Positions 14,228 to 22,726 of a stretch of DNA of 22,859 nucleotides are shown here, in pieces. The position numbers were made by a program, and so were the translations under genes. The stretch's first letter is position 1, and the number at the start of each line of letters is the position of its first letter. The notes beneath the pieces were generated by a model that was given only the letters and a program-made list of their open reading frames with translations, made no database searches and was not told the DNA's origin. Source of the stretch: an uncultured Collinsella sp. (GTDB lineage: Bacteria; Actinomycetota; Coriobacteriia; Coriobacteriales; Coriobacteriaceae); NCBI GenBank assembly GCA_900549085.1, contig URMO01000029.1, forward strand, positions 1-22,859, written 5' to 3'.

Positions 14228-15214
14228 ATGTCTCGGTATTGCGCCTCGTGCGGCAAGCTTCTTGCAGATAATGCCAAGTTCTGCACCTCGTGCGGTGCAC
14301 CCGTTGAGCAAACAACCGCAAGCGATAGCCAGCCCGCTTTTGAGCAGACCGGTTCCCTCGATACGCCGCAAGCCAAGGCGGACGACCCCCTCGCCTATCG
14401 CCCCGACCCCGCCGCAGGCCCCGCAGCCGTCGAGACCACGCAGCGCATACCCGTCGCGAGCGGCTCGCCCCAACAGCAGCCGGCTCCCGCATACGCGCCC
14501 GCTTCGTCACAGACCCCCGCTCCCAAAAAGAGCGGCACCGGGCCGCTTATCGCCGTTATCGTTGTGCTGGTGGCGATCATCATCGCCCTGGTCGTTTTCT
14601 TTGTGATCAAGCCTTTCGACAACGCCGCCACGCAGACGACTGCCGAGGTAGCTAAGCTGCACCATGACGTCGACGACGATGACCTAAAGCCTCTCGGCGA
14701 TCCCAACAGCCTGTACGACGATGATGACGATGACGACGACGAGGATGGCGGCGAAGCAACGCTCTCCGAGCAGAATCTCTACCGCCGACTGAGCGAATAC
14801 TACGACTTGCTCGAAGACCTCGACAACTACGTCCGTGGCTGCGCGCAGAACTTCAACGGCAGCTATCTGGAAGAGGATCGAACCACCCGTCAAAATCTCG
14901 CCGACGTCGCCAAGCGCACGGAGGACACCATCGAGCAGTATTACGACATCGTCGAGGACCTAGACGTCCCGACGAGCTCCAAGAACTACAGCTCCTGGAA
15001 AGACATCGTTGCCCTGTACGACGACCTGGATCACCGCATTGACGCAATCTGTGATGCCTGGGAGATCAGCCTGAAATACGCCAAGCCTGCGGACCACAAG
15101 AATGAGATCGTGACGCCACTGTCGCGCGACAACGTGGCGGGCACCAATGACAATAAGTACCGTCTAGACTTTGAGGAGCGCTATCCCGGCGCCAAACCCG
15201 TCGAAGTGAACTAG
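14228..15214 (+). CDS. Zinc-ribbon membrane-anchored protein
   Basis: A 328-residue protein. I chose ATG 14228, with AAGGAG just upstream, over an ATG six codons earlier. Residues 5-22 form a zinc ribbon (C5, C8, C19, C22: CASCGK and CTSCGAP). A Pro, Ala and Gln-rich linker follows (30-100), then one membrane helix at about 105-129, and an extracytoplasmic region that starts with an Asp run (DDDDDDDDED, about residue 164) and continues as helical, Tyr- and Asp-rich sequence. Cytosolic ribbon plus external domain is a common layout of sensor-like or envelope proteins in Gram-positive bacteria, but I recognise no specific function. It is a single-gene unit, divergent from tmk and convergent with the topoisomerase. 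Confidence 0.75.
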   Translation: MSRYCASCGKLLADNAKFCTSCGAPVEQTTASDSQPAFEQTGSLDTPQAKADDPLAYRPDPAAGPAAVETTQRIPVASGSPQQQPAPAYAPASSQTPAPKKSGTGPLIAVIVVLVAIIIALVVFFVIKPFDNAATQTTAEVAKLHHDVDDDDLKPLGDPNSLYDDDDDDDDEDGGEATLSEQNLYRRLSEYYDLLEDLDNYVRGCAQNFNGSYLEEDRTTRQNLADVAKRTEDTIEQYYDIVEDLDVPTSSKNYSSWKDIVALYDDLDHRIDAICDAWEISLKYAKPADHKNEIVTPLSRDNVAGTNDNKYRLDFEERYPGAKPVEVN

Positions 15215-15256
15215 TCGCATGCGACGTTCTCAAACGACTACTCATTAAAGAACGTC
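15214..15256. repeat. Nested palindromes downstream of the zinc-ribbon gene
   Basis: A perfect 12-base palindrome, gtcgcatgcgac, at 15214-15225 overlaps an 8-bp inverted repeat (gacgttct 15223-15230 and agaacgtc 15249-15256, loop 18). It lies directly after the stop codon and before the terminator at 15273-15308. It may be a remnant of an intergenic repeat. Confidence 0.45.
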
Positions 15257-15272
15257 CCCAATGACTGCCTAG

Positions 15273-15308
15273 AAAACGAGCGAGGATCGCGGGGTCCTCG
15301 CTCGTTTT
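15273..15308. terminator. Strong bidirectional terminator
   Basis: A perfect 14-bp stem (arms 15273-15286 and 15295-15308, loop of 8). On the plus strand it ends in GTTTTTGTTTT, and on the minus strand the other arm ends in a T run. It serves the convergent pair of the zinc-ribbon gene and the topoisomerase gene. Confidence 0.92.
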
Positions 15309-15336
15309 TGTTTTCGGCAATGTTTCGACTGCGCCG

Positions 15337-17913
15337 CTACTTGTCGGCGGCGGTCTTTTTGGTAGTCGACTTCTTGGCCGTCGTCTTTTTGGCGGTCGTC
15401 TTCTTGACCGCCGTCGTCTTCTTGGCCGTGCTCGCCTTAGTCGTGGTCTTGCGGCCGCGGGCGGGTTTCTTCTCCTTGGTCGGGCAGTCCATGTTCACGC
15501 AGATGCGCCACGGGCCGCGCGCCGTGTTGACCACCACGATGGGGGCGCCGCACTCGGGACAGGTCTCGCCCGTCGCCTCGAGCTTGCCACGCGCCGGCAG
15601 CGGATAGCTCACGCCGCAATCGTCATAGTTGGTGCAGCGGATAAAGCGCTTGCCGCTCTTCTCGCTCTTGTGTGCGATCAGGTCGCCATGGCGTCCGGCC
15701 TCGGCACACACCTTGCACTCGCCCACCTTAAGGTCGGGCTCGTAGTTGGTGGGGCACGTGGGGTTCACGCAAATCTCGAAGGCCTTCTGGCGGAACGGCT
15801 GGCACTTAATGCGCGGCGCGCCGCACTCGGGGCACACGGCCGCCTCGCCCTCGAGCGGGCTTACCTTGACGCCGCTCGGCACCGGATAGGTCACGTCGCA
15901 GTCGGGCCAGCCCATGCAGCCAATGAAGCTGCCACGGGTCTTGGCGCTCGTCTTCATAACCAGGTCCTTGCCGCACTTGGGGCAGGCGCCCACGCGCGCA
16001 TCGGCCGTGACGGCGTCGCTGATGGCGTCGCCCAGCTCCTGCGTGTGCTTGAGCAGCTCGTCGAGCACGCCAGCCAGCAGCGCGCGCGAGTGCGCCACGA
16101 CATGCTCTTCGGTATCCTCGCCGCGCTCCACACGGGTCATGTCGCCATCGAGCTCGCTGGTCATATCGGGGCTCGTGATGCGCGGGGCAAACTGCGTCAG
16201 TGCATCGATGATGGCGATGCCCAGCTGACTCGGCTCCACGGGATCGTTTTTGAGGTAGCGCACGGCGTACAGGCGCTCGATGATGCTCGCGCGTGTGGAC
16301 TTGGTGCCCAGGCCGCGCTTTTCCATCTCCTGCACGAGCTTGCCCTGGCTGTAGCGCGCGGGTGGCTCGGTCTGCTTGGCCTCGAGTTTAATGTCGAACA
16401 CGTCGACCGTATCGCCCTGCTCCAGCGGCGGCATCTGCTCATCGCGCTTGAGTCCATACGGATACGCCTCGCGGAAACCCGGGGTCACGAGCACATCGCC
16501 CGAAGCCACGAACGGCTCACCGTTCACGTCGAGCTCGAGCTTGGTGTTCTCGATGCTCGCGGGCCCCATGAGCGTTGCCAGAAAGCGGCGGGCGATGAGG
16601 TCGTAGAGCTTACGCTGGCCGCCGTCGAGCGTGGACGGATCGCCCTCGCCCGTGGGGTAGATAGGCGGGTGGTCGGTGGTCTCGACCTTGCCACGCGTGG
16701 GCTTCATGGGACCGGCGAGTACCTTTTTGCACACGGGTGCCAGCGCCGGGTTAATCTTTGCCAGGTCGCTCACCACGGCGCCCAGATCGAGCGTCGCGGG
16801 GTACACGGTATTGTCGACACGCGGGTAGCTGATGAGGCCCGCCATGTAAAGGGACTCGGCGATGCGCATGGTACGCGCAGGCGAGATACCCTCGGCTGCA
16901 GCGGCAGCCTGCAGCGAGGTGGTCGCAAACGGCGTGGGCGGCTGCTGCTTGCGCGAGCGCTTGGTCACCGCGGCGACGGTTGCCGTCGTAGCGCCGTCAA
17001 CGTGACCGTACGCCGTCTCAGCAGCATCCTTGTCGGTAAAGCGCGCCGTCTTGTGCGCGATCTTAAAGCGATCGTCCTCGGCAGCGCCTTGCGCGGCACC
17101 CATGCCGCGAATCTGCCAATAGTCCTCGGGCACAAACGCCATGCGCTCGCGTTCGCGCTCGACCACCAGGGCAAGCGTCGGCGTCTGCACGCGGCCGGCG
17201 GAACGCACGTTGCCAAAGCCGCCAAACTTGGCGAGCGTCAGGTAGCGCGTGAGCACCGCACCCCAAATGAGGTCGATGTGCTGACGGCTCTCGCCGGCGT
17301 CGGCCAGGTTCTGGTCGAGCGAGACAAGGTTATCGAAGGCCTGCGTGATCTCGGCCTTGGTAAACGAAGAATACTGGGCGCGGGCGACCGGCAGGTCGGG
17401 CGCGACCTCGCGCACCTTGTTGAGGGCGTCCGAACCGATCAGCTCGCCCTCGCGATCAAAGTCCGTGGCGATGATGACGCTGTCGGACTTTTTGGCGAGG
17501 TTCTTAAGCGAGCGGATGAGTTCCTTCTCGGCCGGCAGCTTAATGACGGGTGCCCAGGTGAGATACGGCAGACTCTCGAGCTTCCAGCCCTTGATGGAGA
17601 TGCCGTCGGCAAGAAACGGCTTGCGCTTGGTGTCGTAGGGCGGGCGTGCCAGACCATCGGGCATGTCGGCCGGCAGCATCTCGCCGTCCTCGGTAACCGA
17701 ATACCAGCCCAGCTTTTTATCGAACAGCACGCTGTCGCAAAAATCGGGCGCAAGGATGTGACCGGCAAGGCCGATGGTCACGCACTCCTCGCCCTTCCAC
17801 TCAAAACGGTAGATGGCGGTGTTGTACACCTTGTCCTTTTTGGGTTTGCCCGTGGACAGACGCTCGGCGATCTGACGCGCGGCGTCGTTTTTCTCGGCGA
17901 TGATGAGCTTCAA
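15337..17913 (-). CDS. topA: Type IA DNA topoisomerase with four zinc fingers and Lys-rich tail
   Basis: An 858-residue topoisomerase that relaxes negative supercoils or decatenates by single-strand passage. The Toprim domain comes first: IIAEK with Glu7, then DFDREGE at 151-157. The catalytic Tyr is Tyr363 in GLISYPRVDNT (the usual Thr after Arg is Val). GFGNVRSAGRVQTPTLALV is the conserved hinge near 242-260, and GLGTKSTRASIIERL lies further on. The C-terminus has four Cys4 zinc fingers (CPKCG, CPECG, CKVC, CPECG with their partner pairs). The last 35 or so residues are repeats of KKTTA, a histone-H1-like DNA-binding tail. The build resembles archaeal-type TopA/TopB more than classical bacterial TopA, so the symbol is tentative. 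GGAG precedes the ATG. Confidence 0.9.
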   Translation of the reverse strand: MKLIIAEKNDAARQIAERLSTGKPKKDKVYNTAIYRFEWKGEECVTIGLAGHILAPDFCDSVLFDKKLGWYSVTEDGEMLPADMPDGLARPPYDTKRKPFLADGISIKGWKLESLPYLTWAPVIKLPAEKELIRSLKNLAKKSDSVIIATDFDREGELIGSDALNKVREVAPDLPVARAQYSSFTKAEITQAFDNLVSLDQNLADAGESRQHIDLIWGAVLTRYLTLAKFGGFGNVRSAGRVQTPTLALVVERERERMAFVPEDYWQIRGMGAAQGAAEDDRFKIAHKTARFTDKDAAETAYGHVDGATTATVAAVTKRSRKQQPPTPFATTSLQAAAAAEGISPARTMRIAESLYMAGLISYPRVDNTVYPATLDLGAVVSDLAKINPALAPVCKKVLAGPMKPTRGKVETTDHPPIYPTGEGDPSTLDGGQRKLYDLIARRFLATLMGPASIENTKLELDVNGEPFVASGDVLVTPGFREAYPYGLKRDEQMPPLEQGDTVDVFDIKLEAKQTEPPARYSQGKLVQEMEKRGLGTKSTRASIIERLYAVRYLKNDPVEPSQLGIAIIDALTQFAPRITSPDMTSELDGDMTRVERGEDTEEHVVAHSRALLAGVLDELLKHTQELGDAISDAVTADARVGACPKCGKDLVMKTSAKTRGSFIGCMGWPDCDVTYPVPSGVKVSPLEGEAAVCPECGAPRIKCQPFRQKAFEICVNPTCPTNYEPDLKVGECKVCAEAGRHGDLIAHKSEKSGKRFIRCTNYDDCGVSYPLPARGKLEATGETCPECGAPIVVVNTARGPWRICVNMDCPTKEKKPARGRKTTTKASTAKKTTAVKKTTAKKTTAKKSTTKKTAADK

Positions 17914-17967
17914 AAGAGGCTCCTATCTCGTGTCTCTGCGGCTACGCCCGCCCGTATGGCGGCCGAT

Positions 17968-18651
17968 TTACGCCCTTGCTTGCTCGATCTGCCCGATGAG
18001 CCAATCGCACCAGGCATCCATGCCCTCGTCCTTGCGCGCGCTCACGGCAAACCGCGGCGCCTGCGGATTGAGGTCATCGAGTGTCTTAGTATACCTATCC
18101 ATATCAAAATCGAAAGCCGGGGCCACGTCGACCTTATTGAGCAGCTGCGCGCCGGCGTGCTGGAAGATGCCCGGGTACTTGATGGGCTTGTCGTCGCCCT
18201 CGGGCACCGAGAGAATCATGATGGACAGGTTCTCGCCCAGGTCAAAGTCGACCGGGCAGACCAGGTTGCCCACGTTTTCGATAAAGATGACGTCGATGTT
18301 TTGAAGGCCCACCGCCTGGTCGAACGCGTCAACGGCCTCCATGATCATGTTGCCCTCGAGGTGGCACAGGCCACCCGTGTTGATCTGGATGGCGGGCATG
18401 CCGGCTTCCTTCATGGTGATGGCGTCGACATCCGAGGCAATATCGCCCTCGATGACGGCACAGCGCAGGCCAGCCTTGTCGCGCAGGCGCTCGTTGGTGC
18501 CCAGGATCGTGGTGGTCTTGCCCGAACCGGGGCTCGACAGCACATTGATCACATAGGTGTTTGTCTCTTTAAATCGCTGTCGCAGCTGATCTGCCAGGCG
18601 CTCGTTGCGCGACAGAATCGGCGACGCGATATCAATCGTTTTCTCAGCCAT
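17968..18651 (-). CDS. hypB: Hydrogenase nickel incorporation GTPase HypB
   Basis: A 227-residue GTPase that inserts nickel into [NiFe] hydrogenases. The ATG at 18651 (MAEKTIDI) has AAGGAG eight bases upstream. The P-loop SSPGSGKTT, EGDIASDVDA, and NKVDVAP (G4) are present. The metal site of the G-domain is kept: Cys-His in GGLCHLEG and Cys in NLVCPVDFDLGE. What is missing is the N-terminal CxxCGC motif and any His-rich stretch used for nickel storage in other HypB proteins. It follows hypA by 55 bases. Confidence 0.93.
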   Translation of the reverse strand: MAEKTIDIASPILSRNERLADQLRQRFKETNTYVINVLSSPGSGKTTTILGTNERLRDKAGLRCAVIEGDIASDVDAITMKEAGMPAIQINTGGLCHLEGNMIMEAVDAFDQAVGLQNIDVIFIENVGNLVCPVDFDLGENLSIMILSVPEGDDKPIKYPGIFQHAGAQLLNKVDVAPAFDFDMDRYTKTLDDLNPQAPRFAVSARKDEGMDAWCDWLIGQIEQARA

Positions 18652-18706
18652 ACTCGGCACTCCTTACTTTGGCCCCTTTATACCCCATCACCAGATGGCT
18701 AGCGGG

Positions 18707-19063
18707 CTAATCGTCGGGGGTTTCGATTTCGATACTTGCGATGTCGAGCTCGCGGCCGTGCAGCAGACGCACGTTGGCGCCGCCACATTGGGGACAGCGG
18801 CAATGGAAGCGATCGTGCTCAAAGACCTCCCCGCAGTCCAGACACTCGCTTTGTGGATGGACTTCCTCCACGGCAAGCTCGCAGCCTCGCGTGAGCGGGT
18901 CCTCATCGCGAAATGTCTCCCACGCAAAGTCGAGCGCCTCGCGCACAACTTCGGTCATATCCCCGATACGCAGCGTTACCAAAACGGCGCGCGAGGCCCC
19001 CGCCCCACGCGCCGCGCGAATCACTGTATCGAGTATGCCGTTGACAATGCCAACCTCGTGCAT
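18707..19063 (-). CDS. hypA: Hydrogenase nickel metallochaperone HypA
   Basis: A 118-residue protein that hands nickel to HypB and the hydrogenase large subunit. The N-terminal MHE nickel motif (Met1, His2, Glu3) is intact. The zinc site has Cys74, Cys77, Cys90 and Cys93 (ECLDC and CRCPQC, with an extra Cys88). Length matches the family. It lies 6 bases after tatC, so it is probably on the tat transcript. Confidence 0.93.
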   Translation of the reverse strand: MHEVGIVNGILDTVIRAARGAGASRAVLVTLRIGDMTEVVREALDFAWETFRDEDPLTRGCELAVEEVHPQSECLDCGEVFEHDRFHCRCPQCGGANVRLLHGRELDIASIEIETPDD

Positions 19064-19069
19064 ACCGAT

Positions 19070-19861
19070 TTACTCCTCGTCGTCCTCATCGTCCGAGAAC
19101 AGGTCCAGACGGCTCACAAACAAGCCCTCCTTGCCCTCGCGCGCGGTAATGACCACGCGGGCAATGGCGAGCGAAATCTCGTAGAGCGAGAGCAGGGCAC
19201 CATACATGAGGCCCAGCGTAACGGGCGAGCCGTCGGGCGTAATCACAGCCGAGCCCACAAGCAGGCCCACGTACACGTAGCGCCAGGCGCCGCGGAAGGC
19301 CGCGTAGGACACGATGTGGAAGACGGACAGGTAGAAGATGATGAGCGGCAGCTCAAACGCCACGCCAAAGCCGATCATAAAGAGCAGCTCCATGTTGACG
19401 TAGTTCTCCAGGTCGGGCAGCGCGGTTGCGACGGCCGAGGTCTCGCCGATGAGCCACTCAAAGCCCGCAGGAATGATGATGAAGTAGCAGAAGATGGCAC
19501 CCAGGAAGAACAGCACCGTCGAGGCGAGCACCGTGGGCACGACCCACTTGCGCTCGTTGGGGCGCAGTGCCGGCAGGAAAAATGCCAGGATCTGCCAGAT
19601 GATCATGGGCGTGCACATGACAACGGCCATCTTGATGGCCAGCGAGAAGCGCAGGCCAAAGCCGCCGAGCGTGGTGGTGATGTAGAACTTACCGTCCGGC
19701 ACAAACGAGCGGATGGGGTCTTCCAGGATGTCGAGCACCACGGGCGTGGCGAAATACAGCACGATAGCGGCAGCAAACACCGATACGACCACGATGGTCA
19801 GACGGCGACGGAGCTCTCCCAGATGATCGAAGAGCGGCATTCGCGCAGGTCCGATAGGCAT
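19070..19861 (-). CDS. tatC: Sec-independent protein translocase TatC
   Basis: A 263-residue membrane protein that recognises twin-arginine signal peptides. FDHLGELRRRL near the N-terminus carries the conserved Glu, and six hydrophobic helices follow. The cytoplasmic loop with PALRPNERKW and the segment FGVAFELPLIIFYL are typical. The acidic tail ends DDEDDEE. The ATG overlaps the tatA/B stop by one base (TAATG), with GGGAGG upstream. A Met seven codons later is a weaker start. Confidence 0.93.
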   Translation of the reverse strand: MPIGPARMPLFDHLGELRRRLTIVVVSVFAAAIVLYFATPVVLDILEDPIRSFVPDGKFYITTTLGGFGLRFSLAIKMAVVMCTPMIIWQILAFFLPALRPNERKWVVPTVLASTVLFFLGAIFCYFIIIPAGFEWLIGETSAVATALPDLENYVNMELLFMIGFGVAFELPLIIFYLSVFHIVSYAAFRGAWRYVYVGLLVGSAVITPDGSPVTLGLMYGALLSLYEISLAIARVVITAREGKEGLFVSRLDLFSDDEDDEE

Positions 19862-20439
19862 TACTCATCGCCTCCCTTCGGGGCGTCGGCAGCAGCAGCG
19901 TCCTCGGCCTCGAGCTCGCGGGCGAGCTGGTCGACAACGGCCTTGCGCTTGCGGGGACGACGGGCGTAGAGGTCAGCCGTCGTGGGCTCTGCCGGCTCCG
20001 GCTCGGGCTCCGGCTCTGCAACAGGCTCGGACTCGACGGCGGCATCAGCAGCAGCGGCGGGCTCGGCGCCCTCCGTCTCCTCGGCAGCGGCCTCGCCCTC
20101 GGTGGCACCCTCGCTTGCGGCTTTCTCGGCAGCAAGACGGGCGCGACGCTCGGCAAAGGTCTCCTTCTTGGCGGGCGCTGCCGTCTCGGCAGCATCATCG
20201 TCCGCATCGGAATCGTCATCGACGGCAGCCTTCTTGGGCTTGACCGGGGCCGATGCGGCCTCGCTCACCGGATCGATAATCTCGGACTGAACAACGGCCG
20301 TCATCTTTTCCTGCGTCTCGCGGAACTGACGGATGGCACGGCCGATCGTGCGGCCCATCTGCGGGAGCTTATCCGGGCCAAACAGCAAAAAGCCGAAGAC
20401 CACGATGATCGCGAGCTCACCCTCTCCAATACCAAACAC
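19861..20439 (-). CDS. Tat translocase TatA/TatB-type protein
   Basis: A 192-residue protein. The start is GTG 20439 with GGAGG five bases upstream, giving the family opening MFGIGEGELAII. Residues 3-20 form the membrane helix, LLFGPDKLPQMGR is the hinge, and an amphipathic helix follows (RAIRQFRETQEKM). The remainder, about 130 residues, is Ala, Glu and Pro rich, including a PEPEPEPE run, and ends RKRKAVVDQLARELEAE. Sequence suggests TatB-like rather than TatA, but the two are hard to tell apart and no second copy lies here; either this protein fills both roles or tatA is elsewhere. Confidence 0.88.
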   Translation of the reverse strand: MFGIGEGELAIIVVFGFLLFGPDKLPQMGRTIGRAIRQFRETQEKMTAVVQSEIIDPVSEAASAPVKPKKAAVDDDSDADDDAAETAAPAKKETFAERRARLAAEKAASEGATEGEAAAEETEGAEPAAAADAAVESEPVAEPEPEPEPAEPTTADLYARRPRKRKAVVDQLARELEAEDAAAADAPKGGDE

Positions 20440-20520
20440 ACATACCTCCAAGGCTCGATGTGAGTCGAGCCCGCACCGCGCCATTCGGCCGGAACTCGTC
20501 TATTCATTCGGTCAAGTATA

Positions 20521-20548
20521 GCGCCCGGACGCCAAAACGTCCGAGCGC
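20521..20548. terminator. Hairpin between STAS gene and tat operon
   Basis: CGGACG (20526-20531) and CGTCCG (20538-20543) pair, with an outer GCGC/GCGC pairing past one mismatch. It lies past the STAS gene, where smaller stems at 20561-20572 and 20574-20586 also occur. There is no U run, so termination is plausible rather than certain. A TATACT box (20515-20520, minus strand) just beyond could belong to the tat promoter. Confidence 0.45.
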
Positions 20549-20591
20549 ATCACAAACATATGCCAAACGGCACGCCCTTTTGGGGCAAAGA

Positions 20592-20906
20592 TTATGCAGC
20601 GGTGATCGAAATCTCCTGGTCGACACCCAACAACTGAACCACGCGCATCACCGGGGGCTGCACATTGGTGCAGCTAAAGCGCTTGCCGTGGTCGACCGCG
20701 TGGTGCGCGGCGCCCACAAGCACACCAATGCCCGTCGAATCGATGTAGCTCACCTGGGCAAAATCGAGCTCAACGGCCTCAGTGGGCTGCTCGAGCGCCA
20801 GGTCGATGGCATTGCGCAGGCTATCGGCGTTAGAGATATCGATCTCGCCGGTTACCTTAATGGTGTAGAGCTCTGGCGTGGGGTTGGTGGAAATACCCAA
20901 ATCCAT
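20592..20906 (-). CDS. STAS-domain anti-sigma factor antagonist-like protein
   Basis: A 104-residue single STAS domain. It has the pattern YTIKVTGEIDISNADSLRNAI, then ELDFAQVSYIDSTGIGVLV, with Ser57 of DSTG as the expected phosphorylation site, and AHHAVDHGKRFS. SpoIIAA/RsbV-type proteins bind a kinase anti-sigma factor; none is next to it. It follows the aminotransferase gene by 51 bases and has AAAGGAG before the ATG. The target system is not shown in this window. Confidence 0.88.
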   Translation of the reverse strand: MDLGISTNPTPELYTIKVTGEIDISNADSLRNAIDLALEQPTEAVELDFAQVSYIDSTGIGVLVGAAHHAVDHGKRFSCTNVQPPVMRVVQLLGVDQEISITAA

Positions 20907-20957
20907 GTATACGCTCCTTTACGTATCGAAAGTGCGGATAGTACGGGAAGCCGCGCG

Positions 20958-22262
20958 TTAGGCGCGCTCGGCACGCGCAAGCTCGGCAGCGACGAGCTTA
21001 ACGGCCAGCACCAGCACATCGAGCGCGGCCTCCAGGTCCTCGACCGTGGGACAGCTCGGCGCGATGCGGATGTTGGTGTCGCGCGGGTCCTTGCCATAGG
21101 GCCAAGTGGCGCCGGCCGGTGTGAGCTTGACGCCCAGGTCGGCGCAGAGCGCGGCGACCTTTTGGGCCGAGCCCTCGGGACCATCGAAGCTTACAAAGTA
21201 GCCGCCGCGGGGGTGCGTCCAAGTAGCGCAACCCGTATCGCCCAAGCCCTCGGTGAGCTTGCGCTCAACGGCCTCAAAGCGCGGGCGCAAAAACTCGGCA
21301 TGCTTTTTCATGTGCTCCTTGACCGCCTCGATGGTGGGAAGGAAGCGCACGTGACGCAGCTGGTTGAGCTTATCGGCACTGATGAGGCCGGCCTTCAGGC
21401 GCTTGGAGAACTCGGCGATGACCGCGGGGCTCGCACCGATAAAGCCGATACCGGCGCCCGGGAAGGTGATCTTGGACGTCGAGGCAAAGGCCACCACGCG
21501 GTCCTCGGTGCCCGCCGCGCGAGCGAGGTCAAAAATGTTTGCGAGCTCATCGGTCTCGTCGTACAGGTCGTGCACGCAGTAGGCGTTGTCCCAGAAGATG
21601 CGGAAATCGGGCGCGGCCGTGGGCATCTCGACCAGGCGACGCACAGTGTCCTCGCTAAAGGTGATGCCCGTGGGGTTGGAATACTTGGGCACGCACCATA
21701 TACCCTTGATGGAATCGTCGGCGGCAACCAGGCGCTCGATCTCGTCCATATCGGGGCCGTTGTCGGTCATCGCGACGGGAACGTTCTCGATACCCAAGTC
21801 GGCGGTAATGCCAAAGTGGCGATCGTAGCCGGGAACCGGGCACAGGAACTTGACCTTCTTGCCGTCGTGCGCTGCCTCGTAAGCCTCCCAAGGGTCGCTA
21901 CCACACGAGCCGCAACGCCAGAACATACCGGCGATATCGTGCTCGATCAGCAAACTCGACGAACCCAGCACGAGCGTCTGCTCGGCGGGGCAACCCAGGA
22001 ACTCCCCCGCCAGCTTGCGTGCCGAGGGAATGCCCTCAAAGCAGCCGTAGTTGGAGCAGTCGACGTTGCCGTCGTGCAGATCGGCATCGGCATTGAGGAT
22101 ATCGAGCATGGGTCGAGAGATGTCCACCTGGGAGGGCGACGGCTTGCCGCGGGCCATGTCGAGCGCCAGGCCCTTGGCCTTGACCTCGGCGACCTCGGCC
22201 TTGAGCGCCTCGATGGCGGCATCGAGTTCGGTGGTTTCCATCTTCTGGTAGATCGTCTGCAT
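20958..22262 (-). CDS. Aspartate-type aminotransferase (PLP fold I)
   Basis: A 434-residue aminotransferase. The sequence matches the branch of fold-type I enzymes grouped under the Asp_aminotransf family (PF12897 as I recall): RGKPSPSQVDIS at the start, NYGCFEGIP, PVPGYDRHF, VPKYSNPTGITF, WDNAYCVHDL and STSKITFPGAGIGF. Lys264 should hold PLP, Asp225 contacts the pyridine nitrogen, and the C-terminal IRIAPSCPT carries the Arg for the substrate alpha-carboxylate. Aspartate is the likely amino donor, but other amino acids cannot be excluded from sequence. GAAAGG lies eight bases before the ATG. Minus-strand TATACT at 22304-22309 may be its -10 box. The next gene to the right is divergent. Confidence 0.85.
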   Translation of the reverse strand: MQTIYQKMETTELDAAIEALKAEVAEVKAKGLALDMARGKPSPSQVDISRPMLDILNADADLHDGNVDCSNYGCFEGIPSARKLAGEFLGCPAEQTLVLGSSSLLIEHDIAGMFWRCGSCGSDPWEAYEAAHDGKKVKFLCPVPGYDRHFGITADLGIENVPVAMTDNGPDMDEIERLVAADDSIKGIWCVPKYSNPTGITFSEDTVRRLVEMPTAAPDFRIFWDNAYCVHDLYDETDELANIFDLARAAGTEDRVVAFASTSKITFPGAGIGFIGASPAVIAEFSKRLKAGLISADKLNQLRHVRFLPTIEAVKEHMKKHAEFLRPRFEAVERKLTEGLGDTGCATWTHPRGGYFVSFDGPEGSAQKVAALCADLGVKLTPAGATWPYGKDPRDTNIRIAPSCPTVEDLEAALDVLVLAVKLVAAELARAERA

Positions 22263-22411
22263 GGGTGCGACCTTTCACGAAGCGGTACGTTGCAATTCTT
22301 CTAAGTATAGACCGCCACCGTCGCAACGTTATGAAGCCGTGATAGATTAAGTCCATCGCAATGAATTACGAATCGCCGCGCATGCCGGCGTGGAGCGCCC
22401 AAGGAGGCACT

Positions 22412-22666
22412 ATGGAATACGGATCGTTCCAGGCCGAGGAGTTCGGCGACCTGCAGCGCCTGGTCGACGGGCTGTTTTACGACCGCCACGCCATCGGCCG
22501 CCTGGACCTAATCGTACAGGCCGAAATTTTGGACCTGGCACCCGATCTCATGGAAATCGTGAACCTTTTGCCGCCCGGCTATTACGACCGCCAGTCACTT
22601 TGCGACCAACTCAACTCCGCCTTGGCCGCCCACGGCTGGGGCGCCATCTACGGCACCGTGGAATGA
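22412..22666 (+). CDS. Small protein of unknown function (84 aa)
   Basis: An 84-residue protein. AAGGAGG stands just before the ATG at 22412, so I prefer it to the in-frame ATG 17 codons upstream. It is soluble, mildly acidic and mostly helical by eye (FGDLQRLVDGLFYDRHAIGRL, VQAEILDLAPDLMEIVNLLPPGYYDRQSL, LNSALAAHGWGAIYG). I do not recognise a family or a catalytic motif. It is divergent from the aminotransferase gene, and a repeat copy begins 61 bases after its stop. Confidence 0.65.
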   Translation: MEYGSFQAEEFGDLQRLVDGLFYDRHAIGRLDLIVQAEILDLAPDLMEIVNLLPPGYYDRQSLCDQLNSALAAHGWGAIYGTVE

Positions 22667-22726
22667 GCCTCGAGGCCGACGATTTGGCCCGTTTCCCGAC
22701 CCTGGCGAGGCTTGTTTTAGGGCTTG

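Noticed and set aside
15670..18702. 1010-codon plus-strand open frame opposite the topoisomerase and hypB
   Set aside because: It is antisense to two clear genes and arises from high-GC codon bias; it has no domain and no ribosome binding site.
20460..22304. 614-codon plus-strand open frame opposite the STAS and aminotransferase genes
   Set aside because: It is a shadow of two well-supported minus-strand genes.
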